A DNA stretch of 64,000 nt. Source: Bacillus sp. EB106-08-02-XG196 (lineage in GTDB: Bacteria; Bacillota; Bacilli; Bacillales; Cytobacillaceae). The stretch covers positions 62,001-126,000 of the forward strand of contig NZ_JABWSY010000009.1 in NCBI RefSeq assembly GCF_013396335.1, given 5' to 3'. Positions 16,547 through 24,569 of this stretch are shown in pieces. Below the pieces are notes generated by a model. It searched no databases. It had not been told where the DNA came from and saw only the letters and a program-made list of their open reading frames with translations. A program made the translations under genes and the position numbers. Position 1 is the first letter of the stretch. The number at the start of each line of letters is the position of its first letter.

Positions 16547-17348
16547 TGACTACCTCCGATACAATTTGTACTGGTTTATGATGCTCTTGATGAAGCAGAT
16601 CCCAAATTTGATTACGATAATCTCTGAATTCAGGAGATTTATAGAGATTTAAATCTCTAGGTCGCGGAAACTTAATATCAATAATCTCTGAAATAACAGC
16701 TGGTCTGCCGGAAAAAACAACAACGGTATCACTTAAGAATACGGCCTCTTCGATATCATGGGTAACAAATAAAACACTTTTCTTCGATTCACTCCAAATT
16801 CGTAGCAATTCAACCTGCATTTCCTCTCTTGTTTGTGCATCCAATGCACCAAAAGGTTCATCCATCAACAAAACTTCAGGATCGAAAGCTAGTATGCGGG
16901 CAAGCGAAATTCTCTGTCTCATCCCACCTGATAGCTGCGAAGGTAATTGATTTCGAAAATCCCATAGGCGCACCAATTTCAAATACCTTTCAACAATCTC
17001 GTTTTTCTCCTTCTTCGGCATCCCTTGAATATCTAATCCCCAAGCAACATTATCAAATACATTCAACCATGGAAACAGGGCAGATTCCTGAAACATCATT
17101 CCCCTGTCTGGGCCAGGCTTTTGAACTTCTTTTCCTCTTACTTTCACTTTACCGGACGACTTTTCAATAAATCCCCCGACGATGTGTAGAAATGTGCTTT
17201 TTCCGCAGCCGCTCGGCCCAACGATACTAACAAATTTACCTTCAGGGATTGTTAAACTTACATCTTTTATTGCAATTGTTTCTTCTTTTTTAGTGGAATA
17301 AACCTTTCTCAAATTCTCAATTTCCATTGCCGCGTTCTTTTTGGTCAT
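16539..17348 (-). CDS. ABC transporter ATP-binding protein (SsuB/TauB-like)
   Basis: This ATPase has Walker A GPSGCGKST, Q-loop MMFQESALFPW, signature LSGGMRQR, Walker B VLLMDEPFGALD and the switch histidine in FVTHDIEEA. The 269-residue length and the sequence place it with nitrate/sulfonate/taurine importers. The start follows GGAGGAG. It energises the two permeases encoded directly downstream. Confidence 0.92.
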   Translation of the reverse strand: MTKKNAAMEIENLRKVYSTKKEETIAIKDVSLTIPEGKFVSIVGPSGCGKSTFLHIVGGFIEKSSGKVKVRGKEVQKPGPDRGMMFQESALFPWLNVFDNVAWGLDIQGMPKKEKNEIVERYLKLVRLWDFRNQLPSQLSGGMRQRISLARILAFDPEVLLMDEPFGALDAQTREEMQVELLRIWSESKKSVLFVTHDIEEAVFLSDTVVVFSGRPAVISEIIDIKFPRPRDLNLYKSPEFRDYRNQIWDLLHQEHHKPVQIVSEVVNG

Positions 17349-17370
17349 TTGTTCTCCTCCTATTTATAAA

Positions 17371-17392
17371 TGCGAGGACAAATGTCCCCGCA
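17371..17392 (-). other. intra-operon RNA hairpin
   Basis: TGCGAGGACA pairs with TGTCCCCGCA between the binding-protein and ATPase genes. Such hairpins often stabilise the upstream message and so allow excess binding protein; there is no T-run. Confidence 0.45.
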
Positions 17393-17396
17393 CTAC

Positions 17397-18401
17397 TTAT
17401 TCAGATGGCAATAAAGATGTATCAATTAAATCATCGAGGTCAATCTTTTTATCAATCCATTTATCTTTTAGCATAAGTTCCTGAACTTTCTCCCAACCAT
17501 CCCTATTAATATAAGCAGAACGGTTATTATCGGTCATGTTCACATAAATATTAGGGTCAGCTTGGACCTTTTTCGTGTTATCAACTATCTTCTGTCTCGC
17601 TTCTTTACCGTTTTCATGGTAATACTTTACGATATTTGCGTAGTCAGTTAAGAAATCTTTTACTGCTTGTTTATTTTCCTTGATAAAGTCGGGGTGCATA
17701 AACATTACTAGGAAGTCTTCGTCAAATGGAACTCCAGTTTTCGAGGTAAAAATGGTTTTAAACTCTCCACTTTCTTCCGCTGCAGCACCAAATGGCTGTG
17801 GAAACATCCCTAAATCAATTTTTTTAGATTTGACTGCTTCAGTCATGGCTGGAATCGGAGTTATTGCATATTTCACATCTTTATCCGGATCTAAACCAGC
17901 AGATCTCAAGGCACTTCGAACCCACATATCGGTTGGAGATTTAAAATCAGAAAGCCCGATTGTTCTCCCTTTAAGGTCCTTAATGTCATTAATTTCCGAA
18001 TCTTTTAATGTCATGAATGCAGAGTTGAAACCTATATCAGGTGTATCTTTTGATACAACAGCTACCACTTTCATCTTAATCCCTTGAGAGCTCGATAGAA
18101 TTGCCGCCCCTTGTCCTAATGTTCCCCCATCAATTTGATCTGCTTGATAAGCATTTAATCTATCTGCATTCGCTCTAAATTGAGAGAGATTAAGTTTATA
18201 TGTTTTCCCAAGATTTTTAGCCAATGAAGGATCTGCTTCAAATAGCCAAATTGGTTCTTCCGTTGCAAAGCCACCGCCAAAGTTAATTTCTACAACTCCA
18301 CCGTCTTTCTTTTCTGCGTCCCCAGAAGACTTTTCCCCGGAACACGCTGCAAGCATGAAGGCTAGTGTGATTAGACCGAAAAATAATAAGTACTTTTTCA
18401 C
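17397..18401 (-). CDS. ABC transporter substrate-binding lipoprotein (NMT1/SsuA-like)
   Basis: A signal peptide ending in the lipobox LAAC (GLITLAFMLAAC) is followed by an NMT1/SsuA-type periplasmic-binding fold, including DLKGRTIGLSDFKSPTDMWVRSALRSAGLDPDKDVKY (quoted in part). Relatives bind nitrate, sulfonates, taurine, pyrimidines or aromatic acids. Its operator-like motif links it to the degradation island, so an aromatic or sulfonated substrate is plausible. I chose the GTG at 18401, nine bases after GGGAG; a longer TTG reading would touch the ribosome site. Confidence 0.85.
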   Translation of the reverse strand: MKKYLLFFGLITLAFMLAACSGEKSSGDAEKKDGGVVEINFGGGFATEEPIWLFEADPSLAKNLGKTYKLNLSQFRANADRLNAYQADQIDGGTLGQGAAILSSSQGIKMKVVAVVSKDTPDIGFNSAFMTLKDSEINDIKDLKGRTIGLSDFKSPTDMWVRSALRSAGLDPDKDVKYAITPIPAMTEAVKSKKIDLGMFPQPFGAAAEESGEFKTIFTSKTGVPFDEDFLVMFMHPDFIKENKQAVKDFLTDYANIVKYYHENGKEARQKIVDNTKKVQADPNIYVNMTDNNRSAYINRDGWEKVQELMLKDKWIDKKIDLDDLIDTSLLPSE

Positions 18402-18538
18402 AAAGAACAACTCCCATTCATTCTCGAATTGTTAAAACCCTTGATATCCCCCTACTAATTCCATCCCATTTGTTCCAATTTCATATAAACATGAAAAGCA
18501 AAAAAACTAGAGGTATTTCACTATCACTCCCCTTTAAT

Positions 18539-18573
18539 GTTTTATATACAAAAACAAGTTTTGTTATATATAC
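18539..18573. promoter_or_regulatory. putative IclR operator in front of the ABC importer operon
   Basis: GTTTTATATACAAAAAC at 18539 is followed by GTTTTGTTATATATAC at 18558, again 19 bp apart. It lies about 140 bp upstream of the lipoprotein start. Confidence 0.6.
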
Positions 18574-18647
18574 ATTGTAATAACAGTTGGAATAGTAGTC
18601 AATCAATTTATTTGAAAATATATAATTTTCAGTCAACCGTAAACAAG

Positions 18648-18677
18648 AAAAAAGTCTCCAGTTTCCTGAGACTTTTC
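18648..18677. terminator. hairpin in the intergenic region before the membrane protein
   Basis: AAAAAGTCTC pairs with GAGACTTTT with a 9-base loop, A/T-flanked on both sides. No gene ends immediately next to it, so it may terminate read-through into the ABC promoter region. Confidence 0.55.
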
Positions 18678-18802
18678 AACTTTTAAGATCCTACATATAG
18701 GTCGTATGATGAATATTTACTTTAGTTTTTGAAATCTTTGGGTGAGATTGAGTTGTAGCGGGCATAATCATAGTAATCCGTATTCTATCTGAGGTGAAAA
18801 TA

Positions 18803-19399
18803 ATGAATCGAAAGCTTGTCCTTTTGCTCAGTCTTCTCTATGTAGCTTTTATGGCATATTTATTTTTTCATTTTCGTTCAACAGAGGAATCCTTTAAATC
18901 AACCATTGCCATTGGGGGGATGGTTTGTGGAGCAGTTCCCCTTCTACTCGCCCTATTTACAAAGCTCCATTTTAATTTGCCTATTGTCATTTCCTATTTA
19001 CTTTTCTTGGTCGGTTCACAATATTTCGGATCAATTCAAGGCTGGTATGGTCTTGGCTGGTGGGACACGTTTATGCATTTTCTAAGTGGAGCAATTCTTG
19101 CGTTTTCTGGAATCGCTTTATATGAAAGATTGGTTCACCGAGATGCAGAAGTGGAAATATCTCCTTGGATTATTTTCCTTTTCACCTTATCTTTTGCTGC
19201 ATTTGGCGGCGTCTTATGGGAAATTTATGAATTTAGCTCTGATCAATTTTTCAATATGACGTTACAAGGCGGAGGTAATGACGATACCATGATCGATTTA
19301 ATCTCAGATACCGGCGGAGGGCTGATTATTGCACTTTGGGCTGGGGTTAGAACGAAGATTAAGTTAAAGAACAAACAAGAATTTCCTCAATTAACATGA
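18803..19399 (+). CDS. multi-pass membrane protein (DUF2238/YjdF-like)
   Basis: This protein of about 198 residues has roughly six membrane helices and conserved polar segments GWWDTFMHFLSGAILAF, GVLWEIYEFSSDQFF and DTMIDLISDTGGGLI. These D/H/E-containing intramembrane motifs are typical of the YjdF/DUF2238 family, whose function is unknown. The ATG at 18803 lies seven bases after GAGGTG. It is a single-gene unit ending at a bidirectional terminator. Confidence 0.7.
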   Translation: MNRKLVLLLSLLYVAFMAYLFFHFRSTEESFKSTIAIGGMVCGAVPLLLALFTKLHFNLPIVISYLLFLVGSQYFGSIQGWYGLGWWDTFMHFLSGAILAFSGIALYERLVHRDAEVEISPWIIFLFTLSFAAFGGVLWEIYEFSSDQFFNMTLQGGGNDDTMIDLISDTGGGLIIALWAGVRTKIKLKNKQEFPQLT

Positions 19400-19442
19400 A
19401 AAGATACTTATTGCAGATATCTGAATTAATGCAGAAATGCTT

Positions 19443-19482
19443 AAAAAAGCAGTCTGAAAATGTAAATTTTAGACTGCTTTTT
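19443..19482. terminator. bidirectional terminator
   Basis: AAAAAAGCAGTCT pairs with AGACTGCTTTTT between the convergent membrane-protein and aspartokinase genes. Confidence 0.88.
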
Positions 19483-19485
19483 CTA

Positions 19486-20847
19486 TTAAACGGGTACTGC
19501 TGCGAAAAATTCATCGTACAGCGCTTGAACTGCTCTTTTTTCGTCAACTTCTTTTACCCCAAACATCATACTTACCTCAGAGGAGCCTTGATTAATCATT
19601 TCAATATTAACTTCTGCCTTCGATAATGCTTTAGATGCACGCGCCATGGTACCGACATTCCGGCGCATTCCCTCACCCACGACCATAATGAGCGAAAGGC
19701 TGTGCTGAATTTTCACTTCATCCGAGTGTAACTCAGATTCAATTCTCCAGGCAATTTCATTTTCCATATCGGGATCAAGCTGTGCTTCTCTTAAAATAAC
19801 TGACACATCATCAATCCCAGAAGGAGTGTGTTCATAAGAAAGCCCGTATTCTTCTAAAATACTTAAAAGCCTTCGTCCAAAACCAATCTCTCTATTCATT
19901 AAGTATTTGCTGACGTAAATGCTGCAAAACCCTTTATCACTAGCAATACCTACAACAGGTCCATTCGTATTATCACGCGCATAGACAATTCTCGTTCCAG
20001 GTGCACTTGGATTGTTCGTATTCTTAATTTGAACTGGAATTCCTGCACGGAAAGCTGGTACGAGTGCTTCGTCATGTAAAACCGTAAATCCAGCATAGGA
20101 TAGTTCCCGCATTTCTCGGTAGGTTAACTCTTTAATTTCCTTCGGATTATGGACTAGGTTTGGATTAACAGAAAATACCGCATCCACATCCGTAAAATTC
20201 TCATATAAAGTCGCTTTAATACCGTTGGCTAAAATGGATCCCGTTATATCGGAGCCGCTCCGTGAAAAGGTGAATACATCACCTTCTTTGCTATAGCCAA
20301 AAAACCCTGGGAAAATTATGATTCCTGGAACTTCACGAAGTGAAAATAAATTCTCATACGACTCATGTAAAACCTGTGCATTACCTGGCTCGTCACTTAC
20401 AAACAGCCCTGCTTTTCCCGGATTTACATAAGTAGCTTCTACTCCCTGCTCCCTAAAGTAAGCCGCAACTAATTTAGCATGATTATCCTCACCACTCGCT
20501 TTTACAAGATCCATATAACGGTCAGGCTTACTTCTATCTCCATTTAGTCTCTCTGATAAATCGTGATGTATTTCACTAATTACATCATTCGGGAGAGCTA
20601 ACTCTGCTGCAATGGAGGAATATCTTGACATAACGGCGTTAAACTTTTCCTTTGGATTACTATCTTGTAGACATTGTTCAGCGCACTCTATCAACAAGTC
20701 CGTTACCTTCTCATCCTCAGAAAACCTCTTACCTGGAGCAGACACAACCACTACTTTCCGCTCAGGATCGGACATCACAATCTGAAAAACCTTTTCGATT
20801 TGTTTTCCTGACGCTAAAGAGGATCCTCCAAACTTTACAACCTTCAT
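19486..20847 (-). CDS. yclM: aspartate kinase (YclM/ThrD-like aspartokinase III)
   Basis: This enzyme phosphorylates L-aspartate, the first step to lysine, threonine and methionine. Substrate motifs are KFGGSS near the N-terminus and FSRSGSDITGSILA in the kinase domain. Two ACT domains follow, the last around LIMVVGEGMRRNVGTMARASKAL (quoted in part) and VNIEMINQGSSEVSMMFGV. The length of about 453 residues matches monocistronic Bacillus YclM rather than the LysC two-subunit form. The ATG at 20847 sits eight bases after AGGTG. No lysine riboswitch fits in the short upstream region. Confidence 0.9.
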   Translation of the reverse strand: MKVVKFGGSSLASGKQIEKVFQIVMSDPERKVVVVSAPGKRFSEDEKVTDLLIECAEQCLQDSNPKEKFNAVMSRYSSIAAELALPNDVISEIHHDLSERLNGDRSKPDRYMDLVKASGEDNHAKLVAAYFREQGVEATYVNPGKAGLFVSDEPGNAQVLHESYENLFSLREVPGIIIFPGFFGYSKEGDVFTFSRSGSDITGSILANGIKATLYENFTDVDAVFSVNPNLVHNPKEIKELTYREMRELSYAGFTVLHDEALVPAFRAGIPVQIKNTNNPSAPGTRIVYARDNTNGPVVGIASDKGFCSIYVSKYLMNREIGFGRRLLSILEEYGLSYEHTPSGIDDVSVILREAQLDPDMENEIAWRIESELHSDEVKIQHSLSLIMVVGEGMRRNVGTMARASKALSKAEVNIEMINQGSSEVSMMFGVKEVDEKRAVQALYDEFFAAVPV

Positions 20848-20965
20848 CACAACATCACCTATCCCAAAAAAGTATAATTTTAATTTTATCGCTATTCAGA
20901 AAATAATCAAGTGTTTTTTCTTCCCAAAAAAGACATTTGTGTTTCTGGGGAGGACAAAAAAAGAA

Positions 20966-20998
20966 AAAAGTGAAATTATCAAGGATAATTTCACTTTA
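20966..20998 (-). terminator. terminator of the Nudix gene
   Basis: On the minus strand, AAAGTGAAATTATC pairs with GATAATTTCACTTT through a 3-base loop and is followed by a T-rich run. Confidence 0.85.
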
Positions 20999-21015
20999 AT
21001 TAGCCAAGGATATTT

Positions 21016-21633
21016 TCAATGTTTCATTATTTCAATAAAGTGTGAAAGGATTTTAGCTGTAAGTCCCCAAATCGCCTTCTCCTCATAAAGGTAAAAGTAC
21101 TCATCCAATGATCTGGTCCGCCAATTATAATTTTCACCACCAACAATTAAATCAAATGGAAAGTTCTCCTCAGGTTCTACCTTAAAATGAATATGATAAA
21201 TATCCGGGGAATTTTCAATAAAATAGGTTAACGGTACCGTGAAAATCTCTCCTACCTCTGCAGGATTTGGCTGGATTTTTTCGGGGCTTGCAATCATCGC
21301 TACGAAGGGATAAATCATCATTCCAAAAGGGGAAATCATGAAGTCTAGTGGATATACCTTCGATAGATTCTCATTACTTATACCTAATTCCTCAATTGTT
21401 TCACGAATTGCTGCACTTTTTTCATCTATATCCTGCGGGTCAATCCTCCCTCCTGGAAAACAAATTTCTCCAGGCTGTCTTCTCAGCTGTAGGGACCGAA
21501 TCTCAAACAGGACATGAATACCATCCTCTTTTTGAATAAGTGGCACCATAACCGCAAATTTAGAAAATTTCTCGCTGCCTAAAATGGTAGGCGTATGGCT
21601 TTTTAGTTTCGATAGAATAGAGTCAAAGTTCAT
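21016..21633 (-). CDS. Nudix hydrolase, probable CoA pyrophosphatase
   Basis: This 205-residue Nudix protein carries the CoA-type signature LRRQPGEICFPGG followed by AAIRETIEELGI, the spacing found in NudL/YeaB-type coenzyme A pyrophosphatases. Conserved C-terminal features include YPFVAMI and the EVGEIFTVPLTYF strand. It should hydrolyse CoA or oxidised CoA to phosphopantetheine and 3',5'-ADP. The ATG at 21633 follows GGAGGTG. It is monocistronic. Confidence 0.85.
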   Translation of the reverse strand: MNFDSILSKLKSHTPTILGSEKFSKFAVMVPLIQKEDGIHVLFEIRSLQLRRQPGEICFPGGRIDPQDIDEKSAAIRETIEELGISNENLSKVYPLDFMISPFGMMIYPFVAMIASPEKIQPNPAEVGEIFTVPLTYFIENSPDIYHIHFKVEPEENFPFDLIVGGENYNWRTRSLDEYFYLYEEKAIWGLTAKILSHFIEIMKH

Positions 21634-21720
21634 GATTTTCACCTCCAATGTTTAAGTCTTTATTTAATACTATCACTTACTAACAATTAAATGCTTATCA
21701 TATGATTATTCCTTAAGAAA

Positions 21721-21752
21721 AAACAACCCAATATTCTATGATTGGATTGTTT
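21721..21752 (-). terminator. terminator of the homogentisate operon
   Basis: AACAATCCAAT and ATTGGGTTGTT pair on the minus strand (one G-U) and are followed by a run of T, just after the hmgA stop codon. Confidence 0.75.
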
Positions 21753-21767
21753 AAAATATTTTATTCC

Positions 21768-22925
21768 TTATTTTTCCACCCATGAAAACATATAAGAAGG
21801 ATCTTCAATCTCACTTGCCTTCTTAACCACTTTGAGTGGATGAAAGGTATCAATCATTACCGCAAGTTCAAGTGTTTCCTTTTTTCCAATACTTGCCTCT
21901 GTCTTTCCAGGATGAGGACCATGCGGAATCCCACTCGGATGAAGCGTAATGGACTCAAGCTGTACCCCTTTGCGGCTCATGAAATTACCTTTTACATAAT
22001 AAAGTAATTCGTCACTATTCACATTACTATGGTAATAAGGAGCAGGGATAGCTTCAGGGTGGTAGTCAAACAATCTAGGTACAAAGGAACATACTACAAA
22101 GTTATTCCCCTCGAAGGTTTGATGAACAGGCGGCGGCTGGTGAATTCTCCCCGTAATTGGTTCAAAATCCTCGACATTAAATGCCCATGGGTACAAGTAT
22201 CCATCCCAGCCAACGACATCAAGAGGATGATGTCCCAATAGATGAGAATGCAGCGTACCCCGCGATTTCGTTACTACCTCAAACTCTCCCTTTTGATCAT
22301 AGGACTCTAATTTTTCAGGCCCACGAAAATCACGTTCGCAAAACGGACTGTGCTCGAGCATTTGACCATATTCATTTCGATATCTTCTAGGTGTTGTAAT
22401 CTGGCTAAAGGATTCTATAAACAATAGTTTTGTTTCTTCCTGCTCATCTGGAATCATCCGATAAACGGTTCCAATTGGTATTAATAGATAATCGCCCGGT
22501 CGATAGGATATCGTTCCGAACATGGTCTCAAGCTTGCCTGAGCCATAGTGCACAAACAACATTTCATCTCCATCACCATTTCGGTAATAGCTCTTCATTG
22601 GCTCGTTAACAGCAGCTGTACCAATTAATAAATCATTATTTCCTAAAATATATTCCCGCGCTGAAAGAGCATCCCCCTTTTTGACAGTCTTATTTGTCAA
22701 AAAAAGTCGGTGCTTTAACGACTTTTGCTCCTCATAATCTGGCAAATAGCTGCCAATCAGTTCTGCTTTTAGTACTTCGGTTGGCATGTAATGGTGATAA
22801 AGAATTGATTGTGTTCCTGAGAAGCCCCGTGTACCCATTACTTGCTCACGGTAGAGACTTCCATCGTCTTTTTTAAACATCGTATGACGCTTATGAGGAA
22901 TCCTTCCCATTTGCCGATAAAACAT
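21768..22925 (-). CDS. hmgA: homogentisate 1,2-dioxygenase
   Basis: HmgA opens the homogentisate ring to maleylacetoacetate in tyrosine degradation. This 385-residue protein is of the shorter bacterial type with a double cupin layout. The metal-binding region includes PPPVHQTFEGNNFVVCSF, PYYHSNVNSDELLYYVKGNF and HPSGIPHGPHPG, which supply the His/Glu iron ligands. The ATG at 22925 follows GAGGTG, and the gene starts 14 bases after the FAH-family stop codon. It is the last gene of a four-gene operon. Confidence 0.9.
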   Translation of the reverse strand: MFYRQMGRIPHKRHTMFKKDDGSLYREQVMGTRGFSGTQSILYHHYMPTEVLKAELIGSYLPDYEEQKSLKHRLFLTNKTVKKGDALSAREYILGNNDLLIGTAAVNEPMKSYYRNGDGDEMLFVHYGSGKLETMFGTISYRPGDYLLIPIGTVYRMIPDEQEETKLLFIESFSQITTPRRYRNEYGQMLEHSPFCERDFRGPEKLESYDQKGEFEVVTKSRGTLHSHLLGHHPLDVVGWDGYLYPWAFNVEDFEPITGRIHQPPPVHQTFEGNNFVVCSFVPRLFDYHPEAIPAPYYHSNVNSDELLYYVKGNFMSRKGVQLESITLHPSGIPHGPHPGKTEASIGKKETLELAVMIDTFHPLKVVKKASEIEDPSYMFSWVEK

Positions 22926-22939
22926 AATTTCACCTCGTT

Positions 22940-23863
22940 TCAATCATTCACAATTGAATTCTTTAACACTCCGAGTTTATCAATCTCGATTTCAACCACG
23001 TCACCATGCTGCAGCCAACGATGTACCTCTGTACCGAGTTCAAGGATACATCCTGTCCCAACTGTACCAGAACCTATCATCTCCCCCGGATAGAGCGTAA
23101 CCCCCGCTGAGGACCTCTCAATCATTTCTCCAAACGAATAGTAGATATCCTTCATATTCCCTTCAGAAAGAAGCACACCATTAACCTTAGCCTTCATGGA
23201 AATATCAAAGCCTTTACCTGATCTTAGGCCCTCGAGTTCATCCTTGGTGATAATCCAGGGTCCAACTGAGGTTGCAAAATCCTTTCCCTTTGCTGGGCCT
23301 AATCCTACCTTCATTTCCTGTCTTTGAAGGTCCCGCGCGCTCCAATCATTAAGGATACAATAACCAAAAATATAATCCTCAGCTTTATCAGCCTTGATGT
23401 TACGCCCCTCTTTCCCTATGATGCAAGCAACCTCAAGCTCATAATCAAGCCAATTGCATTCGATTGGCTTAGAGATGTTGTCTTCAGGTCCCTTAATCGC
23501 CAGGTGATTAGAAAAATAAAAAACAGGTATTTGGTACCATTCCGGAATCATATCAAGACCTCTGTTCTCTCTGGAAGATTTTACATGCTGTTCAAAAGCA
23601 TAAAAGTCACGGAAGCTTCTTGGTGCTGGCAGTGGCGCAATCAGCCTAACCTCATGTATGGGATAAACCCCTTTATCTCCGTCAGTAAGTTGTAAGAGTT
23701 GTTCAGCAGATACCATATTGTGTTCACTTTGCTCTAGAAAATCTATCAGTTTTTCAGGCAGACTTCCGCCAGTAGCTTCGCTCATATCTACAACTAGGTC
23801 AGATTCTAACATCACTCCTGATCGTACTGTCCCATCACGTTTTTCAAAGGTTACGAATCTCAT
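22940..23863 (-). CDS. fumarylacetoacetate hydrolase family protein
   Basis: This 307-residue FAH-family protein has the Mg-binding core DYELEVACIIGKEGRN and the following ILNDWSARDLQ and GPAKGKDFATSVGPWI segments. The substrate-site region MIGSGTVGTGC completes it. In the context of hppD and hmgA it should split fumarylacetoacetate into fumarate and acetoacetate, or act directly on maleylacetoacetate-like acids if no isomerase is present. No maleylacetoacetate isomerase is encoded nearby. Confidence 0.88.
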   Translation of the reverse strand: MRFVTFEKRDGTVRSGVMLESDLVVDMSEATGGSLPEKLIDFLEQSEHNMVSAEQLLQLTDGDKGVYPIHEVRLIAPLPAPRSFRDFYAFEQHVKSSRENRGLDMIPEWYQIPVFYFSNHLAIKGPEDNISKPIECNWLDYELEVACIIGKEGRNIKADKAEDYIFGYCILNDWSARDLQRQEMKVGLGPAKGKDFATSVGPWIITKDELEGLRSGKGFDISMKAKVNGVLLSEGNMKDIYYSFGEMIERSSAGVTLYPGEMIGSGTVGTGCILELGTEVHRWLQHGDVVEIEIDKLGVLKNSIVND

Positions 23864-23878
23864 AAAGTCACCTAATTT

Positions 23879-24487
23879 CTATTTCCTAATAATATCAAAC
23901 GTTTTTCCTAATGGATTGGTATAAGTATTACCTGCCATTCTGCCAATCGGCTGAAGTTTTTCTGTATCCACTCGCCCTTTATGAAATAAATCGTCCTCTA
24001 CATGAATATTTAAAACCTTACCAATAACTAGACTTCCAGCACCAGCCTGGTCACCAAAATCCAACACCTGATAGAGTTCGCACTCCAAATGCACAAGAGA
24101 TTCTTTTATACGCGGTACCCTCACCACTCGACTAGGCTCTTTTGTTAACCCTGTTACCTCTAGTTCATCTACTTCAGGAGCAAATTCAACTGCGCAATCA
24201 TTCATCTGCTTCGCCATACTCTCGCTAACGATATTAATTACAAATTGCTTTGTTTTTTCAATATTTAAAAGGGTATCTTTTTTTCCTCCATCACTTCCCC
24301 TTCTCATCGGTGAAAAACAGATGAGCATCGGATCAGCACAAATAGCGGTAAAGAAACTAAAGGGAGCAGCATTGGCATTACCGTTTTCATCTATGGTTGA
24401 CACAAAGGCAATCGGACGAGGCAGTATCGAGCCAATTAGCAGCTTATAGGCGTCTCTCCATTCAAGCGTGTCTGGTGACACTTCCAT
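23879..24487 (-). CDS. flavin reductase-like, FMN-binding protein
   Basis: This 202-residue protein is of the flavin-reductase/FMN-binding split-barrel type, with RPIAFVSTIDENGNANAAPFSFF (quoted in part), the SMAKQMNDCAVEF segment and HLECELYQVLDFGDQ. Relatives bind FMN and reduce flavin or act as oxidoreductases. It lies between hppD and the FAH gene in the tyrosine operon, as in related Bacillaceae clusters, but its step in that pathway is unknown. Confidence 0.82.
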   Translation of the reverse strand: MEVSPDTLEWRDAYKLLIGSILPRPIAFVSTIDENGNANAAPFSFFTAICADPMLICFSPMRRGSDGGKKDTLLNIEKTKQFVINIVSESMAKQMNDCAVEFAPEVDELEVTGLTKEPSRVVRVPRIKESLVHLECELYQVLDFGDQAGAGSLVIGKVLNIHVEDDLFHKGRVDTEKLQPIGRMAGNTYTNPLGKTFDIIRK

Positions 24488-24520
24488 TATTCTTGCACCT
24501 CTTTCCTATCAAACTCTTTT

Positions 24521-24543
24521 AAGGGAGAGGCACCCTCTCCCTT
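24521..24543. terminator. hairpin after hppD, within the operon
   Basis: AAGGGAGAGG pairs with CCTCTCCCTT through a 3-base loop and is followed by T-rich sequence on both strands. Because the same-direction flavin reductase begins only 34 bp further on, it may reduce rather than end read-through from hppD. Confidence 0.65.
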
Positions 24544-24569
24544 TTTCCCCTTTAAAATATTTCTAATTA

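Noticed and set aside
20848-20965. Possible lysine riboswitch upstream of aspartokinase
   Set aside because: The intergenic space is only about 120 bases and lacks the long structured leader; the hairpin present is the terminator of the Nudix gene.
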